Source: Luteimonas rhizosphaerae
GTDB lineage: Bacteria; Pseudomonadota; Gammaproteobacteria; Xanthomonadales; Xanthomonadaceae
Length of the DNA: 64,000 nucleotides
NCBI RefSeq assembly: GCF_002849595.1
Contig: NZ_NRQR01000026.1
Span: 248,001 to 312,000, forward strand
Direction of reading: 5' to 3'
Of the stretch, positions 18,849 to 25,895 are shown piece after piece. Under the pieces are notes generated by a model. The model did not search any database. It was not told where the DNA came from and was given only the letters and a program-made list of their open reading frames with translations. Position 1 is the first letter of the stretch; every line of letters begins with the position of its first letter. A program made the position numbers and the translations under genes.

Positions 18849-19595
18849 ATGACGACTTCCGACTCCAGCATGCCCACGCGGCGCGCCCTCGTGACCGGCG
18901 GCAGTGGCGACATCGGCGGCGCGATCTGCCGGCGTCTCGCTGCCGACGGCCTGCATGTGATCGTGCATGCGAACGGCAACCTGCAACGCGCCGAACACGT
19001 CGTCGCCGACATCGTCGCTGCCGGCGGCAGTGCCGAGGCGGTCGCGTTCGACGTCGCCGACGGCGACGCGACGCGTGCGGCGATCGACGTCCTGCTCGAG
19101 GGCGGCGCGATCCAGGTCGTCGTCAACAACGCCGGCATCCACGACGATGCGCCGATGGCCGGCATGTCCGATGCGCAGTGGAAGCGCGTCGTCGACGTCT
19201 CGCTGCACGGCTTCTTCCACGTGACCCAGCCGCTGCTGCTGCCGATGGCGCGCAAGCGCTGGGGCCGCATCGTCAGCGTGTCCTCGGTCGCCGCGGTCAC
19301 CGGCAACCGCGGCCAGGCGAACTACGCCGCGGCCAAGGCCGGGCTGCATGGCGCGTCGAAGTCGCTGGCGCGCGAGATGGCCAGTCGCGGCATCAGCGTC
19401 AACGTCGTCGCGCCGGGCGTGATCGCCGGCAGCATGGCCGACGAGGCGTTTCCCGAGGCGATGATCAAGCAGATCGTACCGGCCGCGCGGGCCGGCACGC
19501 CGGACGAAGTCGCCGCACTGGTCGGCTTCCTGTGTTCGGAGCCGGCCGGTTACATCAACGGCCAGGTCATCGGTATCAACGGCGGCATGGGCTGA
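18849..19595 (+). CDS. 3-oxoacyl-ACP reductase of pigment cluster (FabG-like SDR)
   Basis: 248-aa short-chain dehydrogenase. It has the cofactor motif TGGSGDIGGAI (residues 16-26), NNAG near 93-96, catalytic Ser146 and the YxxxK pair Tyr159/Lys163 (NYAAAKAGLHGASKSLA). The C-terminal GYINGQVIGINGGMG is the classical FabG ending. It should reduce the 3-ketoacyl-ACP made by the cluster ketosynthase, before dehydration. The start at 18849 follows a TACAAT box by 6 nt. Distance from the preceding gene (115 bp) and the own promoter separate it from the long operon. Confidence 0.9.
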   Translation: MTTSDSSMPTRRALVTGGSGDIGGAICRRLAADGLHVIVHANGNLQRAEHVVADIVAAGGSAEAVAFDVADGDATRAAIDVLLEGGAIQVVVNNAGIHDDAPMAGMSDAQWKRVVDVSLHGFFHVTQPLLLPMARKRWGRIVSVSSVAAVTGNRGQANYAAAKAGLHGASKSLAREMASRGISVNVVAPGVIAGSMADEAFPEAMIKQIVPAARAGTPDEVAALVGFLCSEPAGYINGQVIGINGGMG

Positions 19596-19737
19596 CCACG
19601 CGCACTGCGCACCGGCTGCGGTTCCAGGTCGATGGCGCCAGGAGCCGACGGCGGCTGAACCGGCGGCGTGCACACCCGCTTCAGACGTCCGGCGCGATGA
19701 TCGCGACGCTGTCCGCCCATCCGCCGAGGAACCCGTC

Positions 19738-20226
19738 ATGCGCGCCGTCCGCCTGCTTTTCCTGCTGCTTCTCGCGCCGATCGTCGTCGGTTGCGCCAGT
19801 TCCCACGTCCTGACCGGCACGCCGCGCGCGCCGATCGACCCGGCGCAGGTGCGCATCTACCACGGGCCGCCGCCCGGACAATACGAGGAGATCGCGCTGC
19901 TCAACACCAGCAGCGGCGCATTCACCTACGGCGAGCAGAACAAGACCGACTCGGTGCTGCAGAAGCTGCGCACCGAAGCCGCCAAGCTCGGTGCGAACGG
20001 CGTGCTGTTCCAGGGCACTGCCGACGCCTATGGCGGCGGTGGCGTCAGCGTCGGCGGCGGCCTGGGTCGCGGCGGCGGGCGTTCGTTCTCGTCGGCCGGC
20101 GTCGGCGTCGACATCAGCCCGCGGCAGAAGTACGCCAACGGCATCGCGATCTGGGTGGCGAATCCGCCGCCGATGGACGCGCCGCAGACCCCGCCGGTGC
20201 TGCCGCCGGAGCCGTCGGTCCCCTGA
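19738..20226 (+). CDS. Predicted lipoprotein of unknown function
   Basis: 162-aa protein with a lipoprotein signal peptide; the lipobox is VVGC with Cys19. The mature part contains PGQYEEIALLNTSSGAFTYG and a segment of about 30 residues very rich in Gly, Ser and Val (GGGGVSVGGGLGRGGG...), then a Pro-rich tail. The Gly-rich stretch may be structural or surface exposed. It lies between the fabG-like gene and convergent pigment genes; whether it belongs to the pathway is unclear. No specific family was recognised. Confidence 0.75.
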   Translation: MRAVRLLFLLLLAPIVVGCASSHVLTGTPRAPIDPAQVRIYHGPPPGQYEEIALLNTSSGAFTYGEQNKTDSVLQKLRTEAAKLGANGVLFQGTADAYGGGGVSVGGGLGRGGGRSFSSAGVGVDISPRQKYANGIAIWVANPPPMDAPQTPPVLPPEPSVP

Positions 20227-20282
20227 GGCGACGGGCGCGTTGCACGCGAGCGAACGCGTGTTCTCGCACTCGCATGTCGATT

Positions 20283-20308
20283 ACACGCGGCGCCTTCGGG
20301 CGCCGTGT
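20283..20308. terminator. Bidirectional hairpin terminator with UUCG loop
   Basis: CGGCGCC (20288-20294) and GGCGCCG (20299-20305) surround TTCG, extended by ACACG/TGT. It lies between convergent lipoprotein and halogenase-like genes, with only a weak T tract. Confidence 0.6.
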
Positions 20309-20309
20309 T

Positions 20310-20351
20310 GCGTTGGGAGGTGTCGCGTCGTTGCACCGACCTTCCCAACGC
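20310..20351. repeat. Inverted repeat between convergent genes
   Basis: GCGTTGGGAGG (20310-20320) and CCTTCCCAACGC (20340-20351) are nearly perfect inverted repeats around 19 nt. They could form a second stem behind the terminator. Confidence 0.7.
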
Positions 20352-20369
20352 GAGGCGGGGGGGGCGAGG

Positions 20370-22004
20370 TCAGGCGGCGTCCGCGTACCAGGTGCCCGAC
20401 AGCGACGCGAGCCGCTGGGGATCGGCGCCGGCCAGCAACGCATCCAGGCCGAAGGCGTCGATCGCGGGATGCGCGCTGCGCGCGTGCTGCAGGATCTCCG
20501 TCGCCAGCCACTGCATCCGCGCGACGTTGTCGCCGATGCGGGCGATGAAGGCGTCGTCGTCCAGCGTGTCGCTGAGCGCACGGTTCATTTCGCGGAACCA
20601 GTCGATGCCCGACTGGTCCAGCAGCCGGGCGCCCGGCACGCCCGCATCGCCGTTGCGCCGGCCCCAGTCGCGCAGCAGCGCCTGCATCGCGTGGTTCAGC
20701 GCGCTCGCCGTCGCGAACATCGGGCGCAGGCGCCCGAGCACCGGCATGCTCGTCAGGCGCTCGGCGAAGAACAGCGGCGCCAGCAGCGACCAGTAATAGG
20801 TGTAATCCCAGATCACCTTGACCGGCATCACCTGCTCGTCGCCGAACAGCGGGTACTGGTCCTGGTAGAGGGTCAGCGTGTTCTCGTAGAACGAGAAGTA
20901 CAGCTGCTGGTACAGCGCCACGTAGGGCCGGAAATCGGCACCGGCGCGATCCTTGCCGATGAGGTCGCAGATGTAGGTGTTGGAGATCGCGATGAAATCA
21001 GTGCCCGGCGAATAGAACGGATCGAGGAACAGGCCCGCTTCGCCGGTCAGCGCCCAGCGTTCGCGCGAGAACACCTGCTTGCAGCCGTAGGAGAAGTGGC
21101 GCAGGAACAGGAAGTCCTGCAGCGTGTGCTCGCTGCGGTCGAGCGTCGCGGCGACCTGCGGCTGGTGCGTGCGCAGCCAGTCCATCGCCTTGGCGTGGGT
21201 GTTCATCGTGTCCAGCGGATGCATCGCCGCATCGCAGACGATGCCCAGCGAATGCGCGCCCGACGACAGCGGGATCAGCCAGAACCAGTAGCCCGGGCCG
21301 CACATGTGGTTGGTCGAACGCCAGCGGTCGGGCGGCGTGCAACGCTGCAGCCAGGCGGCGTCCTGCGACCAGTCGTTGGGATCGACGATGCCGTCGACGC
21401 GCCACCACACCGCGTTGGCGTCGTGGGCGTTCGCGACCGCGAGGTCGAGCTTGCGCTTCAGCAGCCCGGCGCGGCCGCTGGCGTCGACCAGCCAGCGGCT
21501 GCGCAGCGTGCGCGTCTCACCGGCCTGTTCGAAGGTGACCACGTGGTCGTCGTCGCCGTCGCCGCCGAGGTCCAGCGTGCGCACCACCGCGCCATCCTCG
21601 AAGCGCACGCCGGCCGCGCGTGCCCGCTCGCCGAGGAAATTCTCGAACCGGCCGCGGTCGATCTGCCACGACGGTGTCGGCAACAGCTGACTGACGCCGA
21701 GCTCGGTGCACTGGTCGACCGCGTCGCTGCGGTCGGAAAAGAAGAAGCGGAAGCCGAACTTGCGGATCTGCTCGGTTTCCAGATGCGCTTCCAGACCCAG
21801 CGTCTTCGCCAGGTAATAGGCGCCGATCTCGACCGTCGATTCGCCGACCTTGTGCGCCGCTTCGCGGACCGGATGCGCGCGCCGCTCGATGACGGTGATC
21901 GCGCAGTCCGGCTCGCGCTGGCGCAGCTGCAGGGCGAGCGTCAGTCCGGCGAGTCCGCCGCCGAGGATCGCGACGTCGGTCCGTGTGTCGTGGCTGGCAT
22001 GCAT
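20370..22004 (-). CDS. Second flavin-dependent halogenase-like oxidoreductase of pigment cluster
   Basis: 544-aa FAD enzyme. The dinucleotide-binding motif ILGGGLAGLTLALQL is at residues 13-27, and KVGESTVEIG sits where halogenases contact FAD. A candidate catalytic Lys is in EQIRKFGFRF. The halogenase signature WxWxIP is nearly kept as YWFWLIPLS. A second FAD segment reads WALTGEAGLFLDPFYSPGTDF. The C-terminal 170 residues contain many aromatic residues (YVALYQQLYFSFYENTLTLY) and may form the substrate pocket. It is the last gene of the leftward ketosynthase operon, 2 bp after the glycosyltransferase stop. It may halogenate or hydroxylate the aryl head or chain; the exact reaction cannot be read from sequence. 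Confidence 0.78.
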   Translation of the reverse strand: MHASHDTRTDVAILGGGLAGLTLALQLRQREPDCAITVIERRAHPVREAAHKVGESTVEIGAYYLAKTLGLEAHLETEQIRKFGFRFFFSDRSDAVDQCTELGVSQLLPTPSWQIDRGRFENFLGERARAAGVRFEDGAVVRTLDLGGDGDDDHVVTFEQAGETRTLRSRWLVDASGRAGLLKRKLDLAVANAHDANAVWWRVDGIVDPNDWSQDAAWLQRCTPPDRWRSTNHMCGPGYWFWLIPLSSGAHSLGIVCDAAMHPLDTMNTHAKAMDWLRTHQPQVAATLDRSEHTLQDFLFLRHFSYGCKQVFSRERWALTGEAGLFLDPFYSPGTDFIAISNTYICDLIGKDRAGADFRPYVALYQQLYFSFYENTLTLYQDQYPLFGDEQVMPVKVIWDYTYYWSLLAPLFFAERLTSMPVLGRLRPMFATASALNHAMQALLRDWGRRNGDAGVPGARLLDQSGIDWFREMNRALSDTLDDDAFIARIGDNVARMQWLATEILQHARSAHPAIDAFGLDALLAGADPQRLASLSGTWYADAA

Positions 22005-22006
22005 GG

Positions 22007-22894
22007 TCAACCCGTCCCTTGCAGATGGCGCGTGGCGGATGCCGGTTCGAGCGTGCCGTCGACATCGTCGATGACCGGCGGCCGGCGGCGCGCATTGCGA
22101 TATTCGCGCACCGGGTGGCCCTGCGCCAGCAACTGCCGGCCCACGTGCAGGGTGATGTGGCGCAGGTCGTGGAACAGGCGGAAATGACTCTTGCGGAACT
22201 GCTCGTCGCTGCCCGCGCAGTGGTAGCGCGACTCGACCGGCACCGAGACCACGCCGCAGCCCAGGCGGCGAGCGGCCGAGATCAGGATCTGCGCCTCGAA
22301 CACGAAGCCTTCGCCCGGGATGTCGCCCATCGCCAGCACCGACGCGGGATACAGCCGCTGGCCGCTCTGGCTGTCGACCAGCCGGTAACCGCAGGCCCAT
22401 GCGATGCCCCAGTCGCCGAAATCGTTGCCGATGCGGCGGTACCACGGCTGGGTGCTGCGCTTGCGCAGCCGCGCGCCGTTGACGATGCAGTTGGGATGGC
22501 GGTTCGCGGCGTCGATCAGGCGTGGCACGTCGCTGGCGCGGTGCTGGCCGTCGCCGTCCATCGTCACGACGGCGGCGGCGCCGTGGCGCAGCGCTTCGGT
22601 GAACCCGCTGCGCAGCGCTGCACCCTTGCCCTGGCGCCGAGGATGGCGGACCACGGTCACCGGCAGCGATGCGAGGATCTCGGGCGTGCCGTCGTCGGAG
22701 CCGTCGTCGACGACGATGACGCGATCGCTGTGCGCCAGCGCGCCGGTGACGACCTCGCGGATCCGCAATGCTTCGTTGAGTGCGGGGATGACGATCGCGA
22801 CGTTGCCCCGATGCAGCGGCGACAGCGCCGTCGCCTGCGCCGGGCAGCGCTGCTGCAGCGGCACCTCGCGCATCCGCGCGGCAGGCTCAGCCAT
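22007..22894 (-). CDS. Family 2 glycosyltransferase of pigment cluster
   Basis: 295-aa GT-A fold enzyme. The nucleotide-sugar motifs are NVAIVIPALNEALRIREVV near residue 30, VVDDGSDDGTPEIL near residue 60 and TMDGDGQH near residue 105. It resembles dolichyl/polyprenyl-phosphate mannosyltransferase-like GT2 proteins. No C-terminal membrane anchor is seen. A sugar or glycerol-linked head group on the pigment is the likely target. The start at 22894 overlaps the upstream gene by 8 bp; upstream in-frame sequence belongs to that gene's other frame. Confidence 0.83.
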   Translation of the reverse strand: MAEPAARMREVPLQQRCPAQATALSPLHRGNVAIVIPALNEALRIREVVTGALAHSDRVIVVDDGSDDGTPEILASLPVTVVRHPRRQGKGAALRSGFTEALRHGAAAVVTMDGDGQHRASDVPRLIDAANRHPNCIVNGARLRKRSTQPWYRRIGNDFGDWGIAWACGYRLVDSQSGQRLYPASVLAMGDIPGEGFVFEAQILISAARRLGCGVVSVPVESRYHCAGSDEQFRKSHFRLFHDLRHITLHVGRQLLAQGHPVREYRNARRRPPVIDDVDGTLEPASATRHLQGTG

Positions 22895-23666
22895 GGGCGA
22901 TCTCCAGCGCCAGCCGCCGGTGCGGCCCGGCGCGCAGCAGCGCACGGTCACCATCGGCGGCCAGCGCGTCGAACAGCGGCAGCATCTGCGCCATCGCGTT
23001 CGCGCTGCTGCGCGCGCCGAGCGGGCCGGGCAGGTCGACATCGCTGCCGTCGAGGAAACGCCCCTGCACGCGCGGGCCCGGGCCGTCGCGCGTCAGCACC
23101 AGTGCGCCGCCGAGCAGGCCGATGCTGTGGGTCACCGTGCCCAGCGGCCCGGTCGACTCGGTGTCGTAGCCGACCAGCAGCACGGCCTCGGCGCCGGCGT
23201 CGAGCTGCATCATCGCCTCGACCAGGCCCTGGGCGAACGTCGCGTCGTGCGCGCTGATCGCGGTCGTCGCCTCGGTGCAGCCGTTGCCGATGGTCCAGTA
23301 CCCCGCGGCGGCGTTGTGCACGGAATTGTGGAACTTGGTCGGCGAGATCGCCGTCGGCTCCTGCGCCAGCGTCGCGCACATGTAATCGGTGATCGCCAGA
23401 TCGCCGTGGGTCGAGGCGAAGACCGACGGCAGCGTCTTCGGGTCGCGGCCGGCGGCGCTGCAGGCCGCCAGCGCGACATCCAGCGCGACCGCGACCGAGC
23501 CCGGCGCGCGGCGGCGCTCGTTCGGTGCCAGCAGCTGCGGCGACGGCTTGGCCGGCGCGCCCTCGGGCAGGCGGCCATCGGCGACAAACGCGCGCGCGGC
23601 GGTCCAGTCCGGCAGACCGGGCGCCCAGAAGCCGACGCCGGCGATGGTGGCGGACAGGACGCTCAT
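22887..23666 (-). CDS. Ketosynthase-like chain-length factor (beta-ketoacyl synthase N-terminal domain only)
   Basis: 259-aa protein, about two thirds the length of a ketosynthase. It shows only the N-terminal thiolase-like half: FASTHGDLAITDYMCATL, then SPTKFHNSVHNAAAGYWTIGNG and ALVLTRDG. The usual active-site TACSSS motif is replaced by NGCTEATTAISAHD, so it is probably not a condensing enzyme on its own. In aryl-polyene systems such proteins pair with the ketosynthase as chain-length factor. It overlaps the ketosynthase stop by an ATGA and the glycosyltransferase start by 8 bp. Confidence 0.85.
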   Translation of the reverse strand: MSVLSATIAGVGFWAPGLPDWTAARAFVADGRLPEGAPAKPSPQLLAPNERRRAPGSVAVALDVALAACSAAGRDPKTLPSVFASTHGDLAITDYMCATLAQEPTAISPTKFHNSVHNAAAGYWTIGNGCTEATTAISAHDATFAQGLVEAMMQLDAGAEAVLLVGYDTESTGPLGTVTHSIGLLGGALVLTRDGPGPRVQGRFLDGSDVDLPGPLGARSSANAMAQMLPLFDALAADGDRALLRAGPHRRLALEIAHG

Positions 23667-24871
23667 GCCCCGGCCTCCGCCGCCTTGCCGAACAGCAGCG
23701 TGCAGTTGTTGCCGCCGAAGCCGAACGCGTTGTTCATCGCGTAGGCGATGTCGCGCTCGGCGTTGTCGAAGCGGATCTGCGGGCCGCACGCGGGATCGCG
23801 GACAGCACTGTTGAGGATGCCCGGCAGCGTGCCGTGCTCGAGCGCGAGCAGTGCGAACACCGATTCGACGATGCCCGCGGCGCCGAGCGTGTGGCCGGTC
23901 CAGCCCTTGGTCGAACTGGCGTGCAGCGTGTCGGGAAACAGCTCCGCGACCGCGCGCGCTTCGACCGAATCGTTGGCCGGCGTCGAGGTGCCGTGCAGGC
24001 TGAGATAACCGACCGCCGCGGCGTCGATGCCGCCGCGCCCGAGCGCGCCGCGCATCGCCAGTGTCGCGCCGAGGCCTTCGGGATGCGGCGCCGACATGTG
24101 GTGCGCATCGCTGGATTCGCCGTAGCCGCGCAGCTGCAGGCCGGTCTCGCCGGGCGCGGCGCGTTCCAGCACCGCGAAGCCGCCGGCCTCGCCGAGCGAC
24201 AGACCGTCGCGGTTCGCGTCGAAGGGCCGGCAGGGCTCCGTCGACACGACGCCGAGCGCGTTGAAGCCGAACAGCACGCTGCCGCACAGCGTGTCGACAC
24301 CGCCGACCAGCGCGGCGTCGACGAGGCCGGCATGCAGCATGCGCGCCGCCTGCGCGAACACCTTGGTGCTGGAGGAGCAGGCCGTCGCGACTGTGATGCA
24401 GGGGCCGCGCAGACCGGTCGCGTGCTGGACGAAATCGCCGAGCGAATGCGGGGTGTGCACGATGGGACGGGCGAGATCGTCGGGGAAGCGGACGCTGCCG
24501 TCGGCCTCGGTCACCGTGCGTGCGTACGCGTCCTCGGTCGCGCCGATGCTCGAGGTCGAGGTGCCGATGACGACCGCGATGCGGTCGGCGCCGTGCGTCG
24601 CGATCGCGATCTGCAGCGCCTCCTGCACGCCGTCCTGCTGCAGCGCCAGCCAGGCGAGGCGGTTGTTGCGGCACTCCCAGCGCGACAGCGCCGACGGCAG
24701 GGCCGCATCCTCGAGACCGTCGACGCGACCGATCCAGGTCGGCAGCGGCGTGGCGCCGAAATCGTTGCGGCGCAGGCCGCCGCGGCGCGTGCGCAGCGCA
24801 TCGAGCTGCGCGGCATTGCCGCGGCCGAGGGCGGTGGTCGCGGTGTACGCGCGAACCGCAATGGCCGGCAT
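23663..24871 (-). CDS. Beta-ketoacyl-ACP synthase of aryl-polyene pathway
   Basis: 402-aa FabF-type ketosynthase. The active-site Cys165 lies in TVATACSSSTK. The two catalytic histidines are His293 (LHGTSTPAND) and His327 (KGWTGHTLGAAG), with Lys322. The C-terminal NNAFGFGGNNCTLLFG is typical. It extends the hydroxybenzoyl starter with malonyl units. It is the first gene of the leftward operon KS-CLF-GT-oxidoreductase. The start at 24871 gives the normal N-terminus (MPAIAVRAYTATTALG). On the minus strand TATACT (24926-24931) is a candidate -10. Confidence 0.92.
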   Translation of the reverse strand: MPAIAVRAYTATTALGRGNAAQLDALRTRRGGLRRNDFGATPLPTWIGRVDGLEDAALPSALSRWECRNNRLAWLALQQDGVQEALQIAIATHGADRIAVVIGTSTSSIGATEDAYARTVTEADGSVRFPDDLARPIVHTPHSLGDFVQHATGLRGPCITVATACSSSTKVFAQAARMLHAGLVDAALVGGVDTLCGSVLFGFNALGVVSTEPCRPFDANRDGLSLGEAGGFAVLERAAPGETGLQLRGYGESSDAHHMSAPHPEGLGATLAMRGALGRGGIDAAAVGYLSLHGTSTPANDSVEARAVAELFPDTLHASSTKGWTGHTLGAAGIVESVFALLALEHGTLPGILNSAVRDPACGPQIRFDNAERDIAYAMNNAFGFGGNNCTLLFGKAAEAGA

Positions 24872-24925
24872 CGGGGAAAACGACTGCGATGGAGGCACAG
24901 GCTGGTCCGGAGCGGAGAGCCCGGA

Positions 24926-24955
24926 AGTATAGCGAGCGCTCCGTGAGGCTAGACT
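24926..24955. promoter_or_regulatory. Candidate divergent -10 boxes between KS and YdcF-like genes
   Basis: TATACT on the minus strand (24926-24931) faces the ketosynthase operon, and TAGACT on the plus strand (24950-24955) faces the YdcF-like gene. No clear -35 boxes are visible, so this is tentative. Confidence 0.35.
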
Positions 24956-24999
24956 TCGGGCAAACCCCAGTGGAATCGCCGGCGCCGCCGGCCTGCGCC

Positions 25000-25698
25000 A
25001 TGCCCCACACCCGCCTGCGCCATCACCTCGGAATGCTGAACGATCGCCACGCCTGGCATTCGCTGACGGTGGCGGTGACGGCCTGCGTGCTGAGTTTCGG
25101 GCTGGTCTACGCCGGCTACGTGGTGCACGTGCTGCGGGTCGCCCGCAACGCGCCGTGCGCGCCGGTCCGCGGCGATTGCGTGCTGGTGTTCGGCAAGCAC
25201 GCACCGGCCGGCGTGCCGGATGCGGATTTCCAGGCCCGGCTGGCCCGCGCCGCCACGCTGTGGGCTGCGCGTCCGCCGCGCAGCCTGCTGTTGCTGGGCG
25301 GCGGCCCGCTGGGCGCCCGCACCGAGGCGGAACTCGCCCGCGAGGCGCTGTTCGGCCTCGGTGTCGCCGAGGACGCACCGCTCGTCCTGGAGGACCGTTC
25401 GCGCGACACGTGGCAGAACCTGCGCAATGCCCGCCGCCTGTTGGCGGACGTGCTGCCCGGGGAAGGGCCGCATCACGTGACTCTGCTCAGCAGCCGCTAT
25501 CACCTCGCACGCTGCGCGCTGTTCGCCCGCGAACTCGGCTTCGACTGGGAACTGTGCGCCGCGGAGCCCCGCTGGTCCTGGCGGCCGGCTGCGATGTGGC
25601 AGGTGGCCGGCGAGGCGGCCTATGTGTGCTGGCTCGACATCGGCACCCGATGGGCGCGCCTGATCGGCCATCGCGGGATGCTCGAGCGCCTGCGCTGA
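25000..25698 (+). CDS. YdcF/SanA-like DUF218 protein
   Basis: 232-aa protein with one N-terminal membrane helix (about residues 20-44) and a DUF218 domain. Visible are VLVFGKHAP, the glycine motif LLLLGGGPLGARTEAELA, the acidic VLEDRSRDTWQNLRNARRLL and HVTLLSSRYHLARCALFA, which are the core motifs of the YdcF/ElyC/SanA family. Members act in envelope or lipid-carrier metabolism, but the biochemical role is not settled. It is divergent from the ketosynthase operon and may or may not serve the pigment pathway. The start at 25000 was chosen close to the helix; 25033 is an alternative. Confidence 0.75.
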   Translation: MPHTRLRHHLGMLNDRHAWHSLTVAVTACVLSFGLVYAGYVVHVLRVARNAPCAPVRGDCVLVFGKHAPAGVPDADFQARLARAATLWAARPPRSLLLLGGGPLGARTEAELAREALFGLGVAEDAPLVLEDRSRDTWQNLRNARRLLADVLPGEGPHHVTLLSSRYHLARCALFARELGFDWELCAAEPRWSWRPAAMWQVAGEAAYVCWLDIGTRWARLIGHRGMLERLR

Positions 25699-25748
25699 GC
25701 GGTTGTCCGTCGGGTCACGCGAGAACGGTCGGAGATCATTGCCCCCCC

Positions 25749-25852
25749 ATCGCGCGCGCGCGCGCTCCTACAGAAGGTACTTTGCCGGGCGGCGTCGCAT
25801 CTGCGGGCGACCGGCAGGCGCGGCGCCCTTCTTGGGAGCGCTCGCGCGCGAC
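25749..25852. repeat. REP pair (GTAGGAGCGCG type), inverted
   Basis: The left arm ATCGCGCGCG...CGCTCCTAC (25749-25771) and right arm TTGGGAGCGCTCGCGCGCGAC (25832-25852) are imperfect inverted copies about 60 bp apart. The left arm on the minus strand starts with GTAG. They lie between convergent genes. Confidence 0.75.
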
Positions 25853-25895
25853 CCGCCGGCGCACCGGCGGGCCACGGCGGATCGAGACGCAGCGG

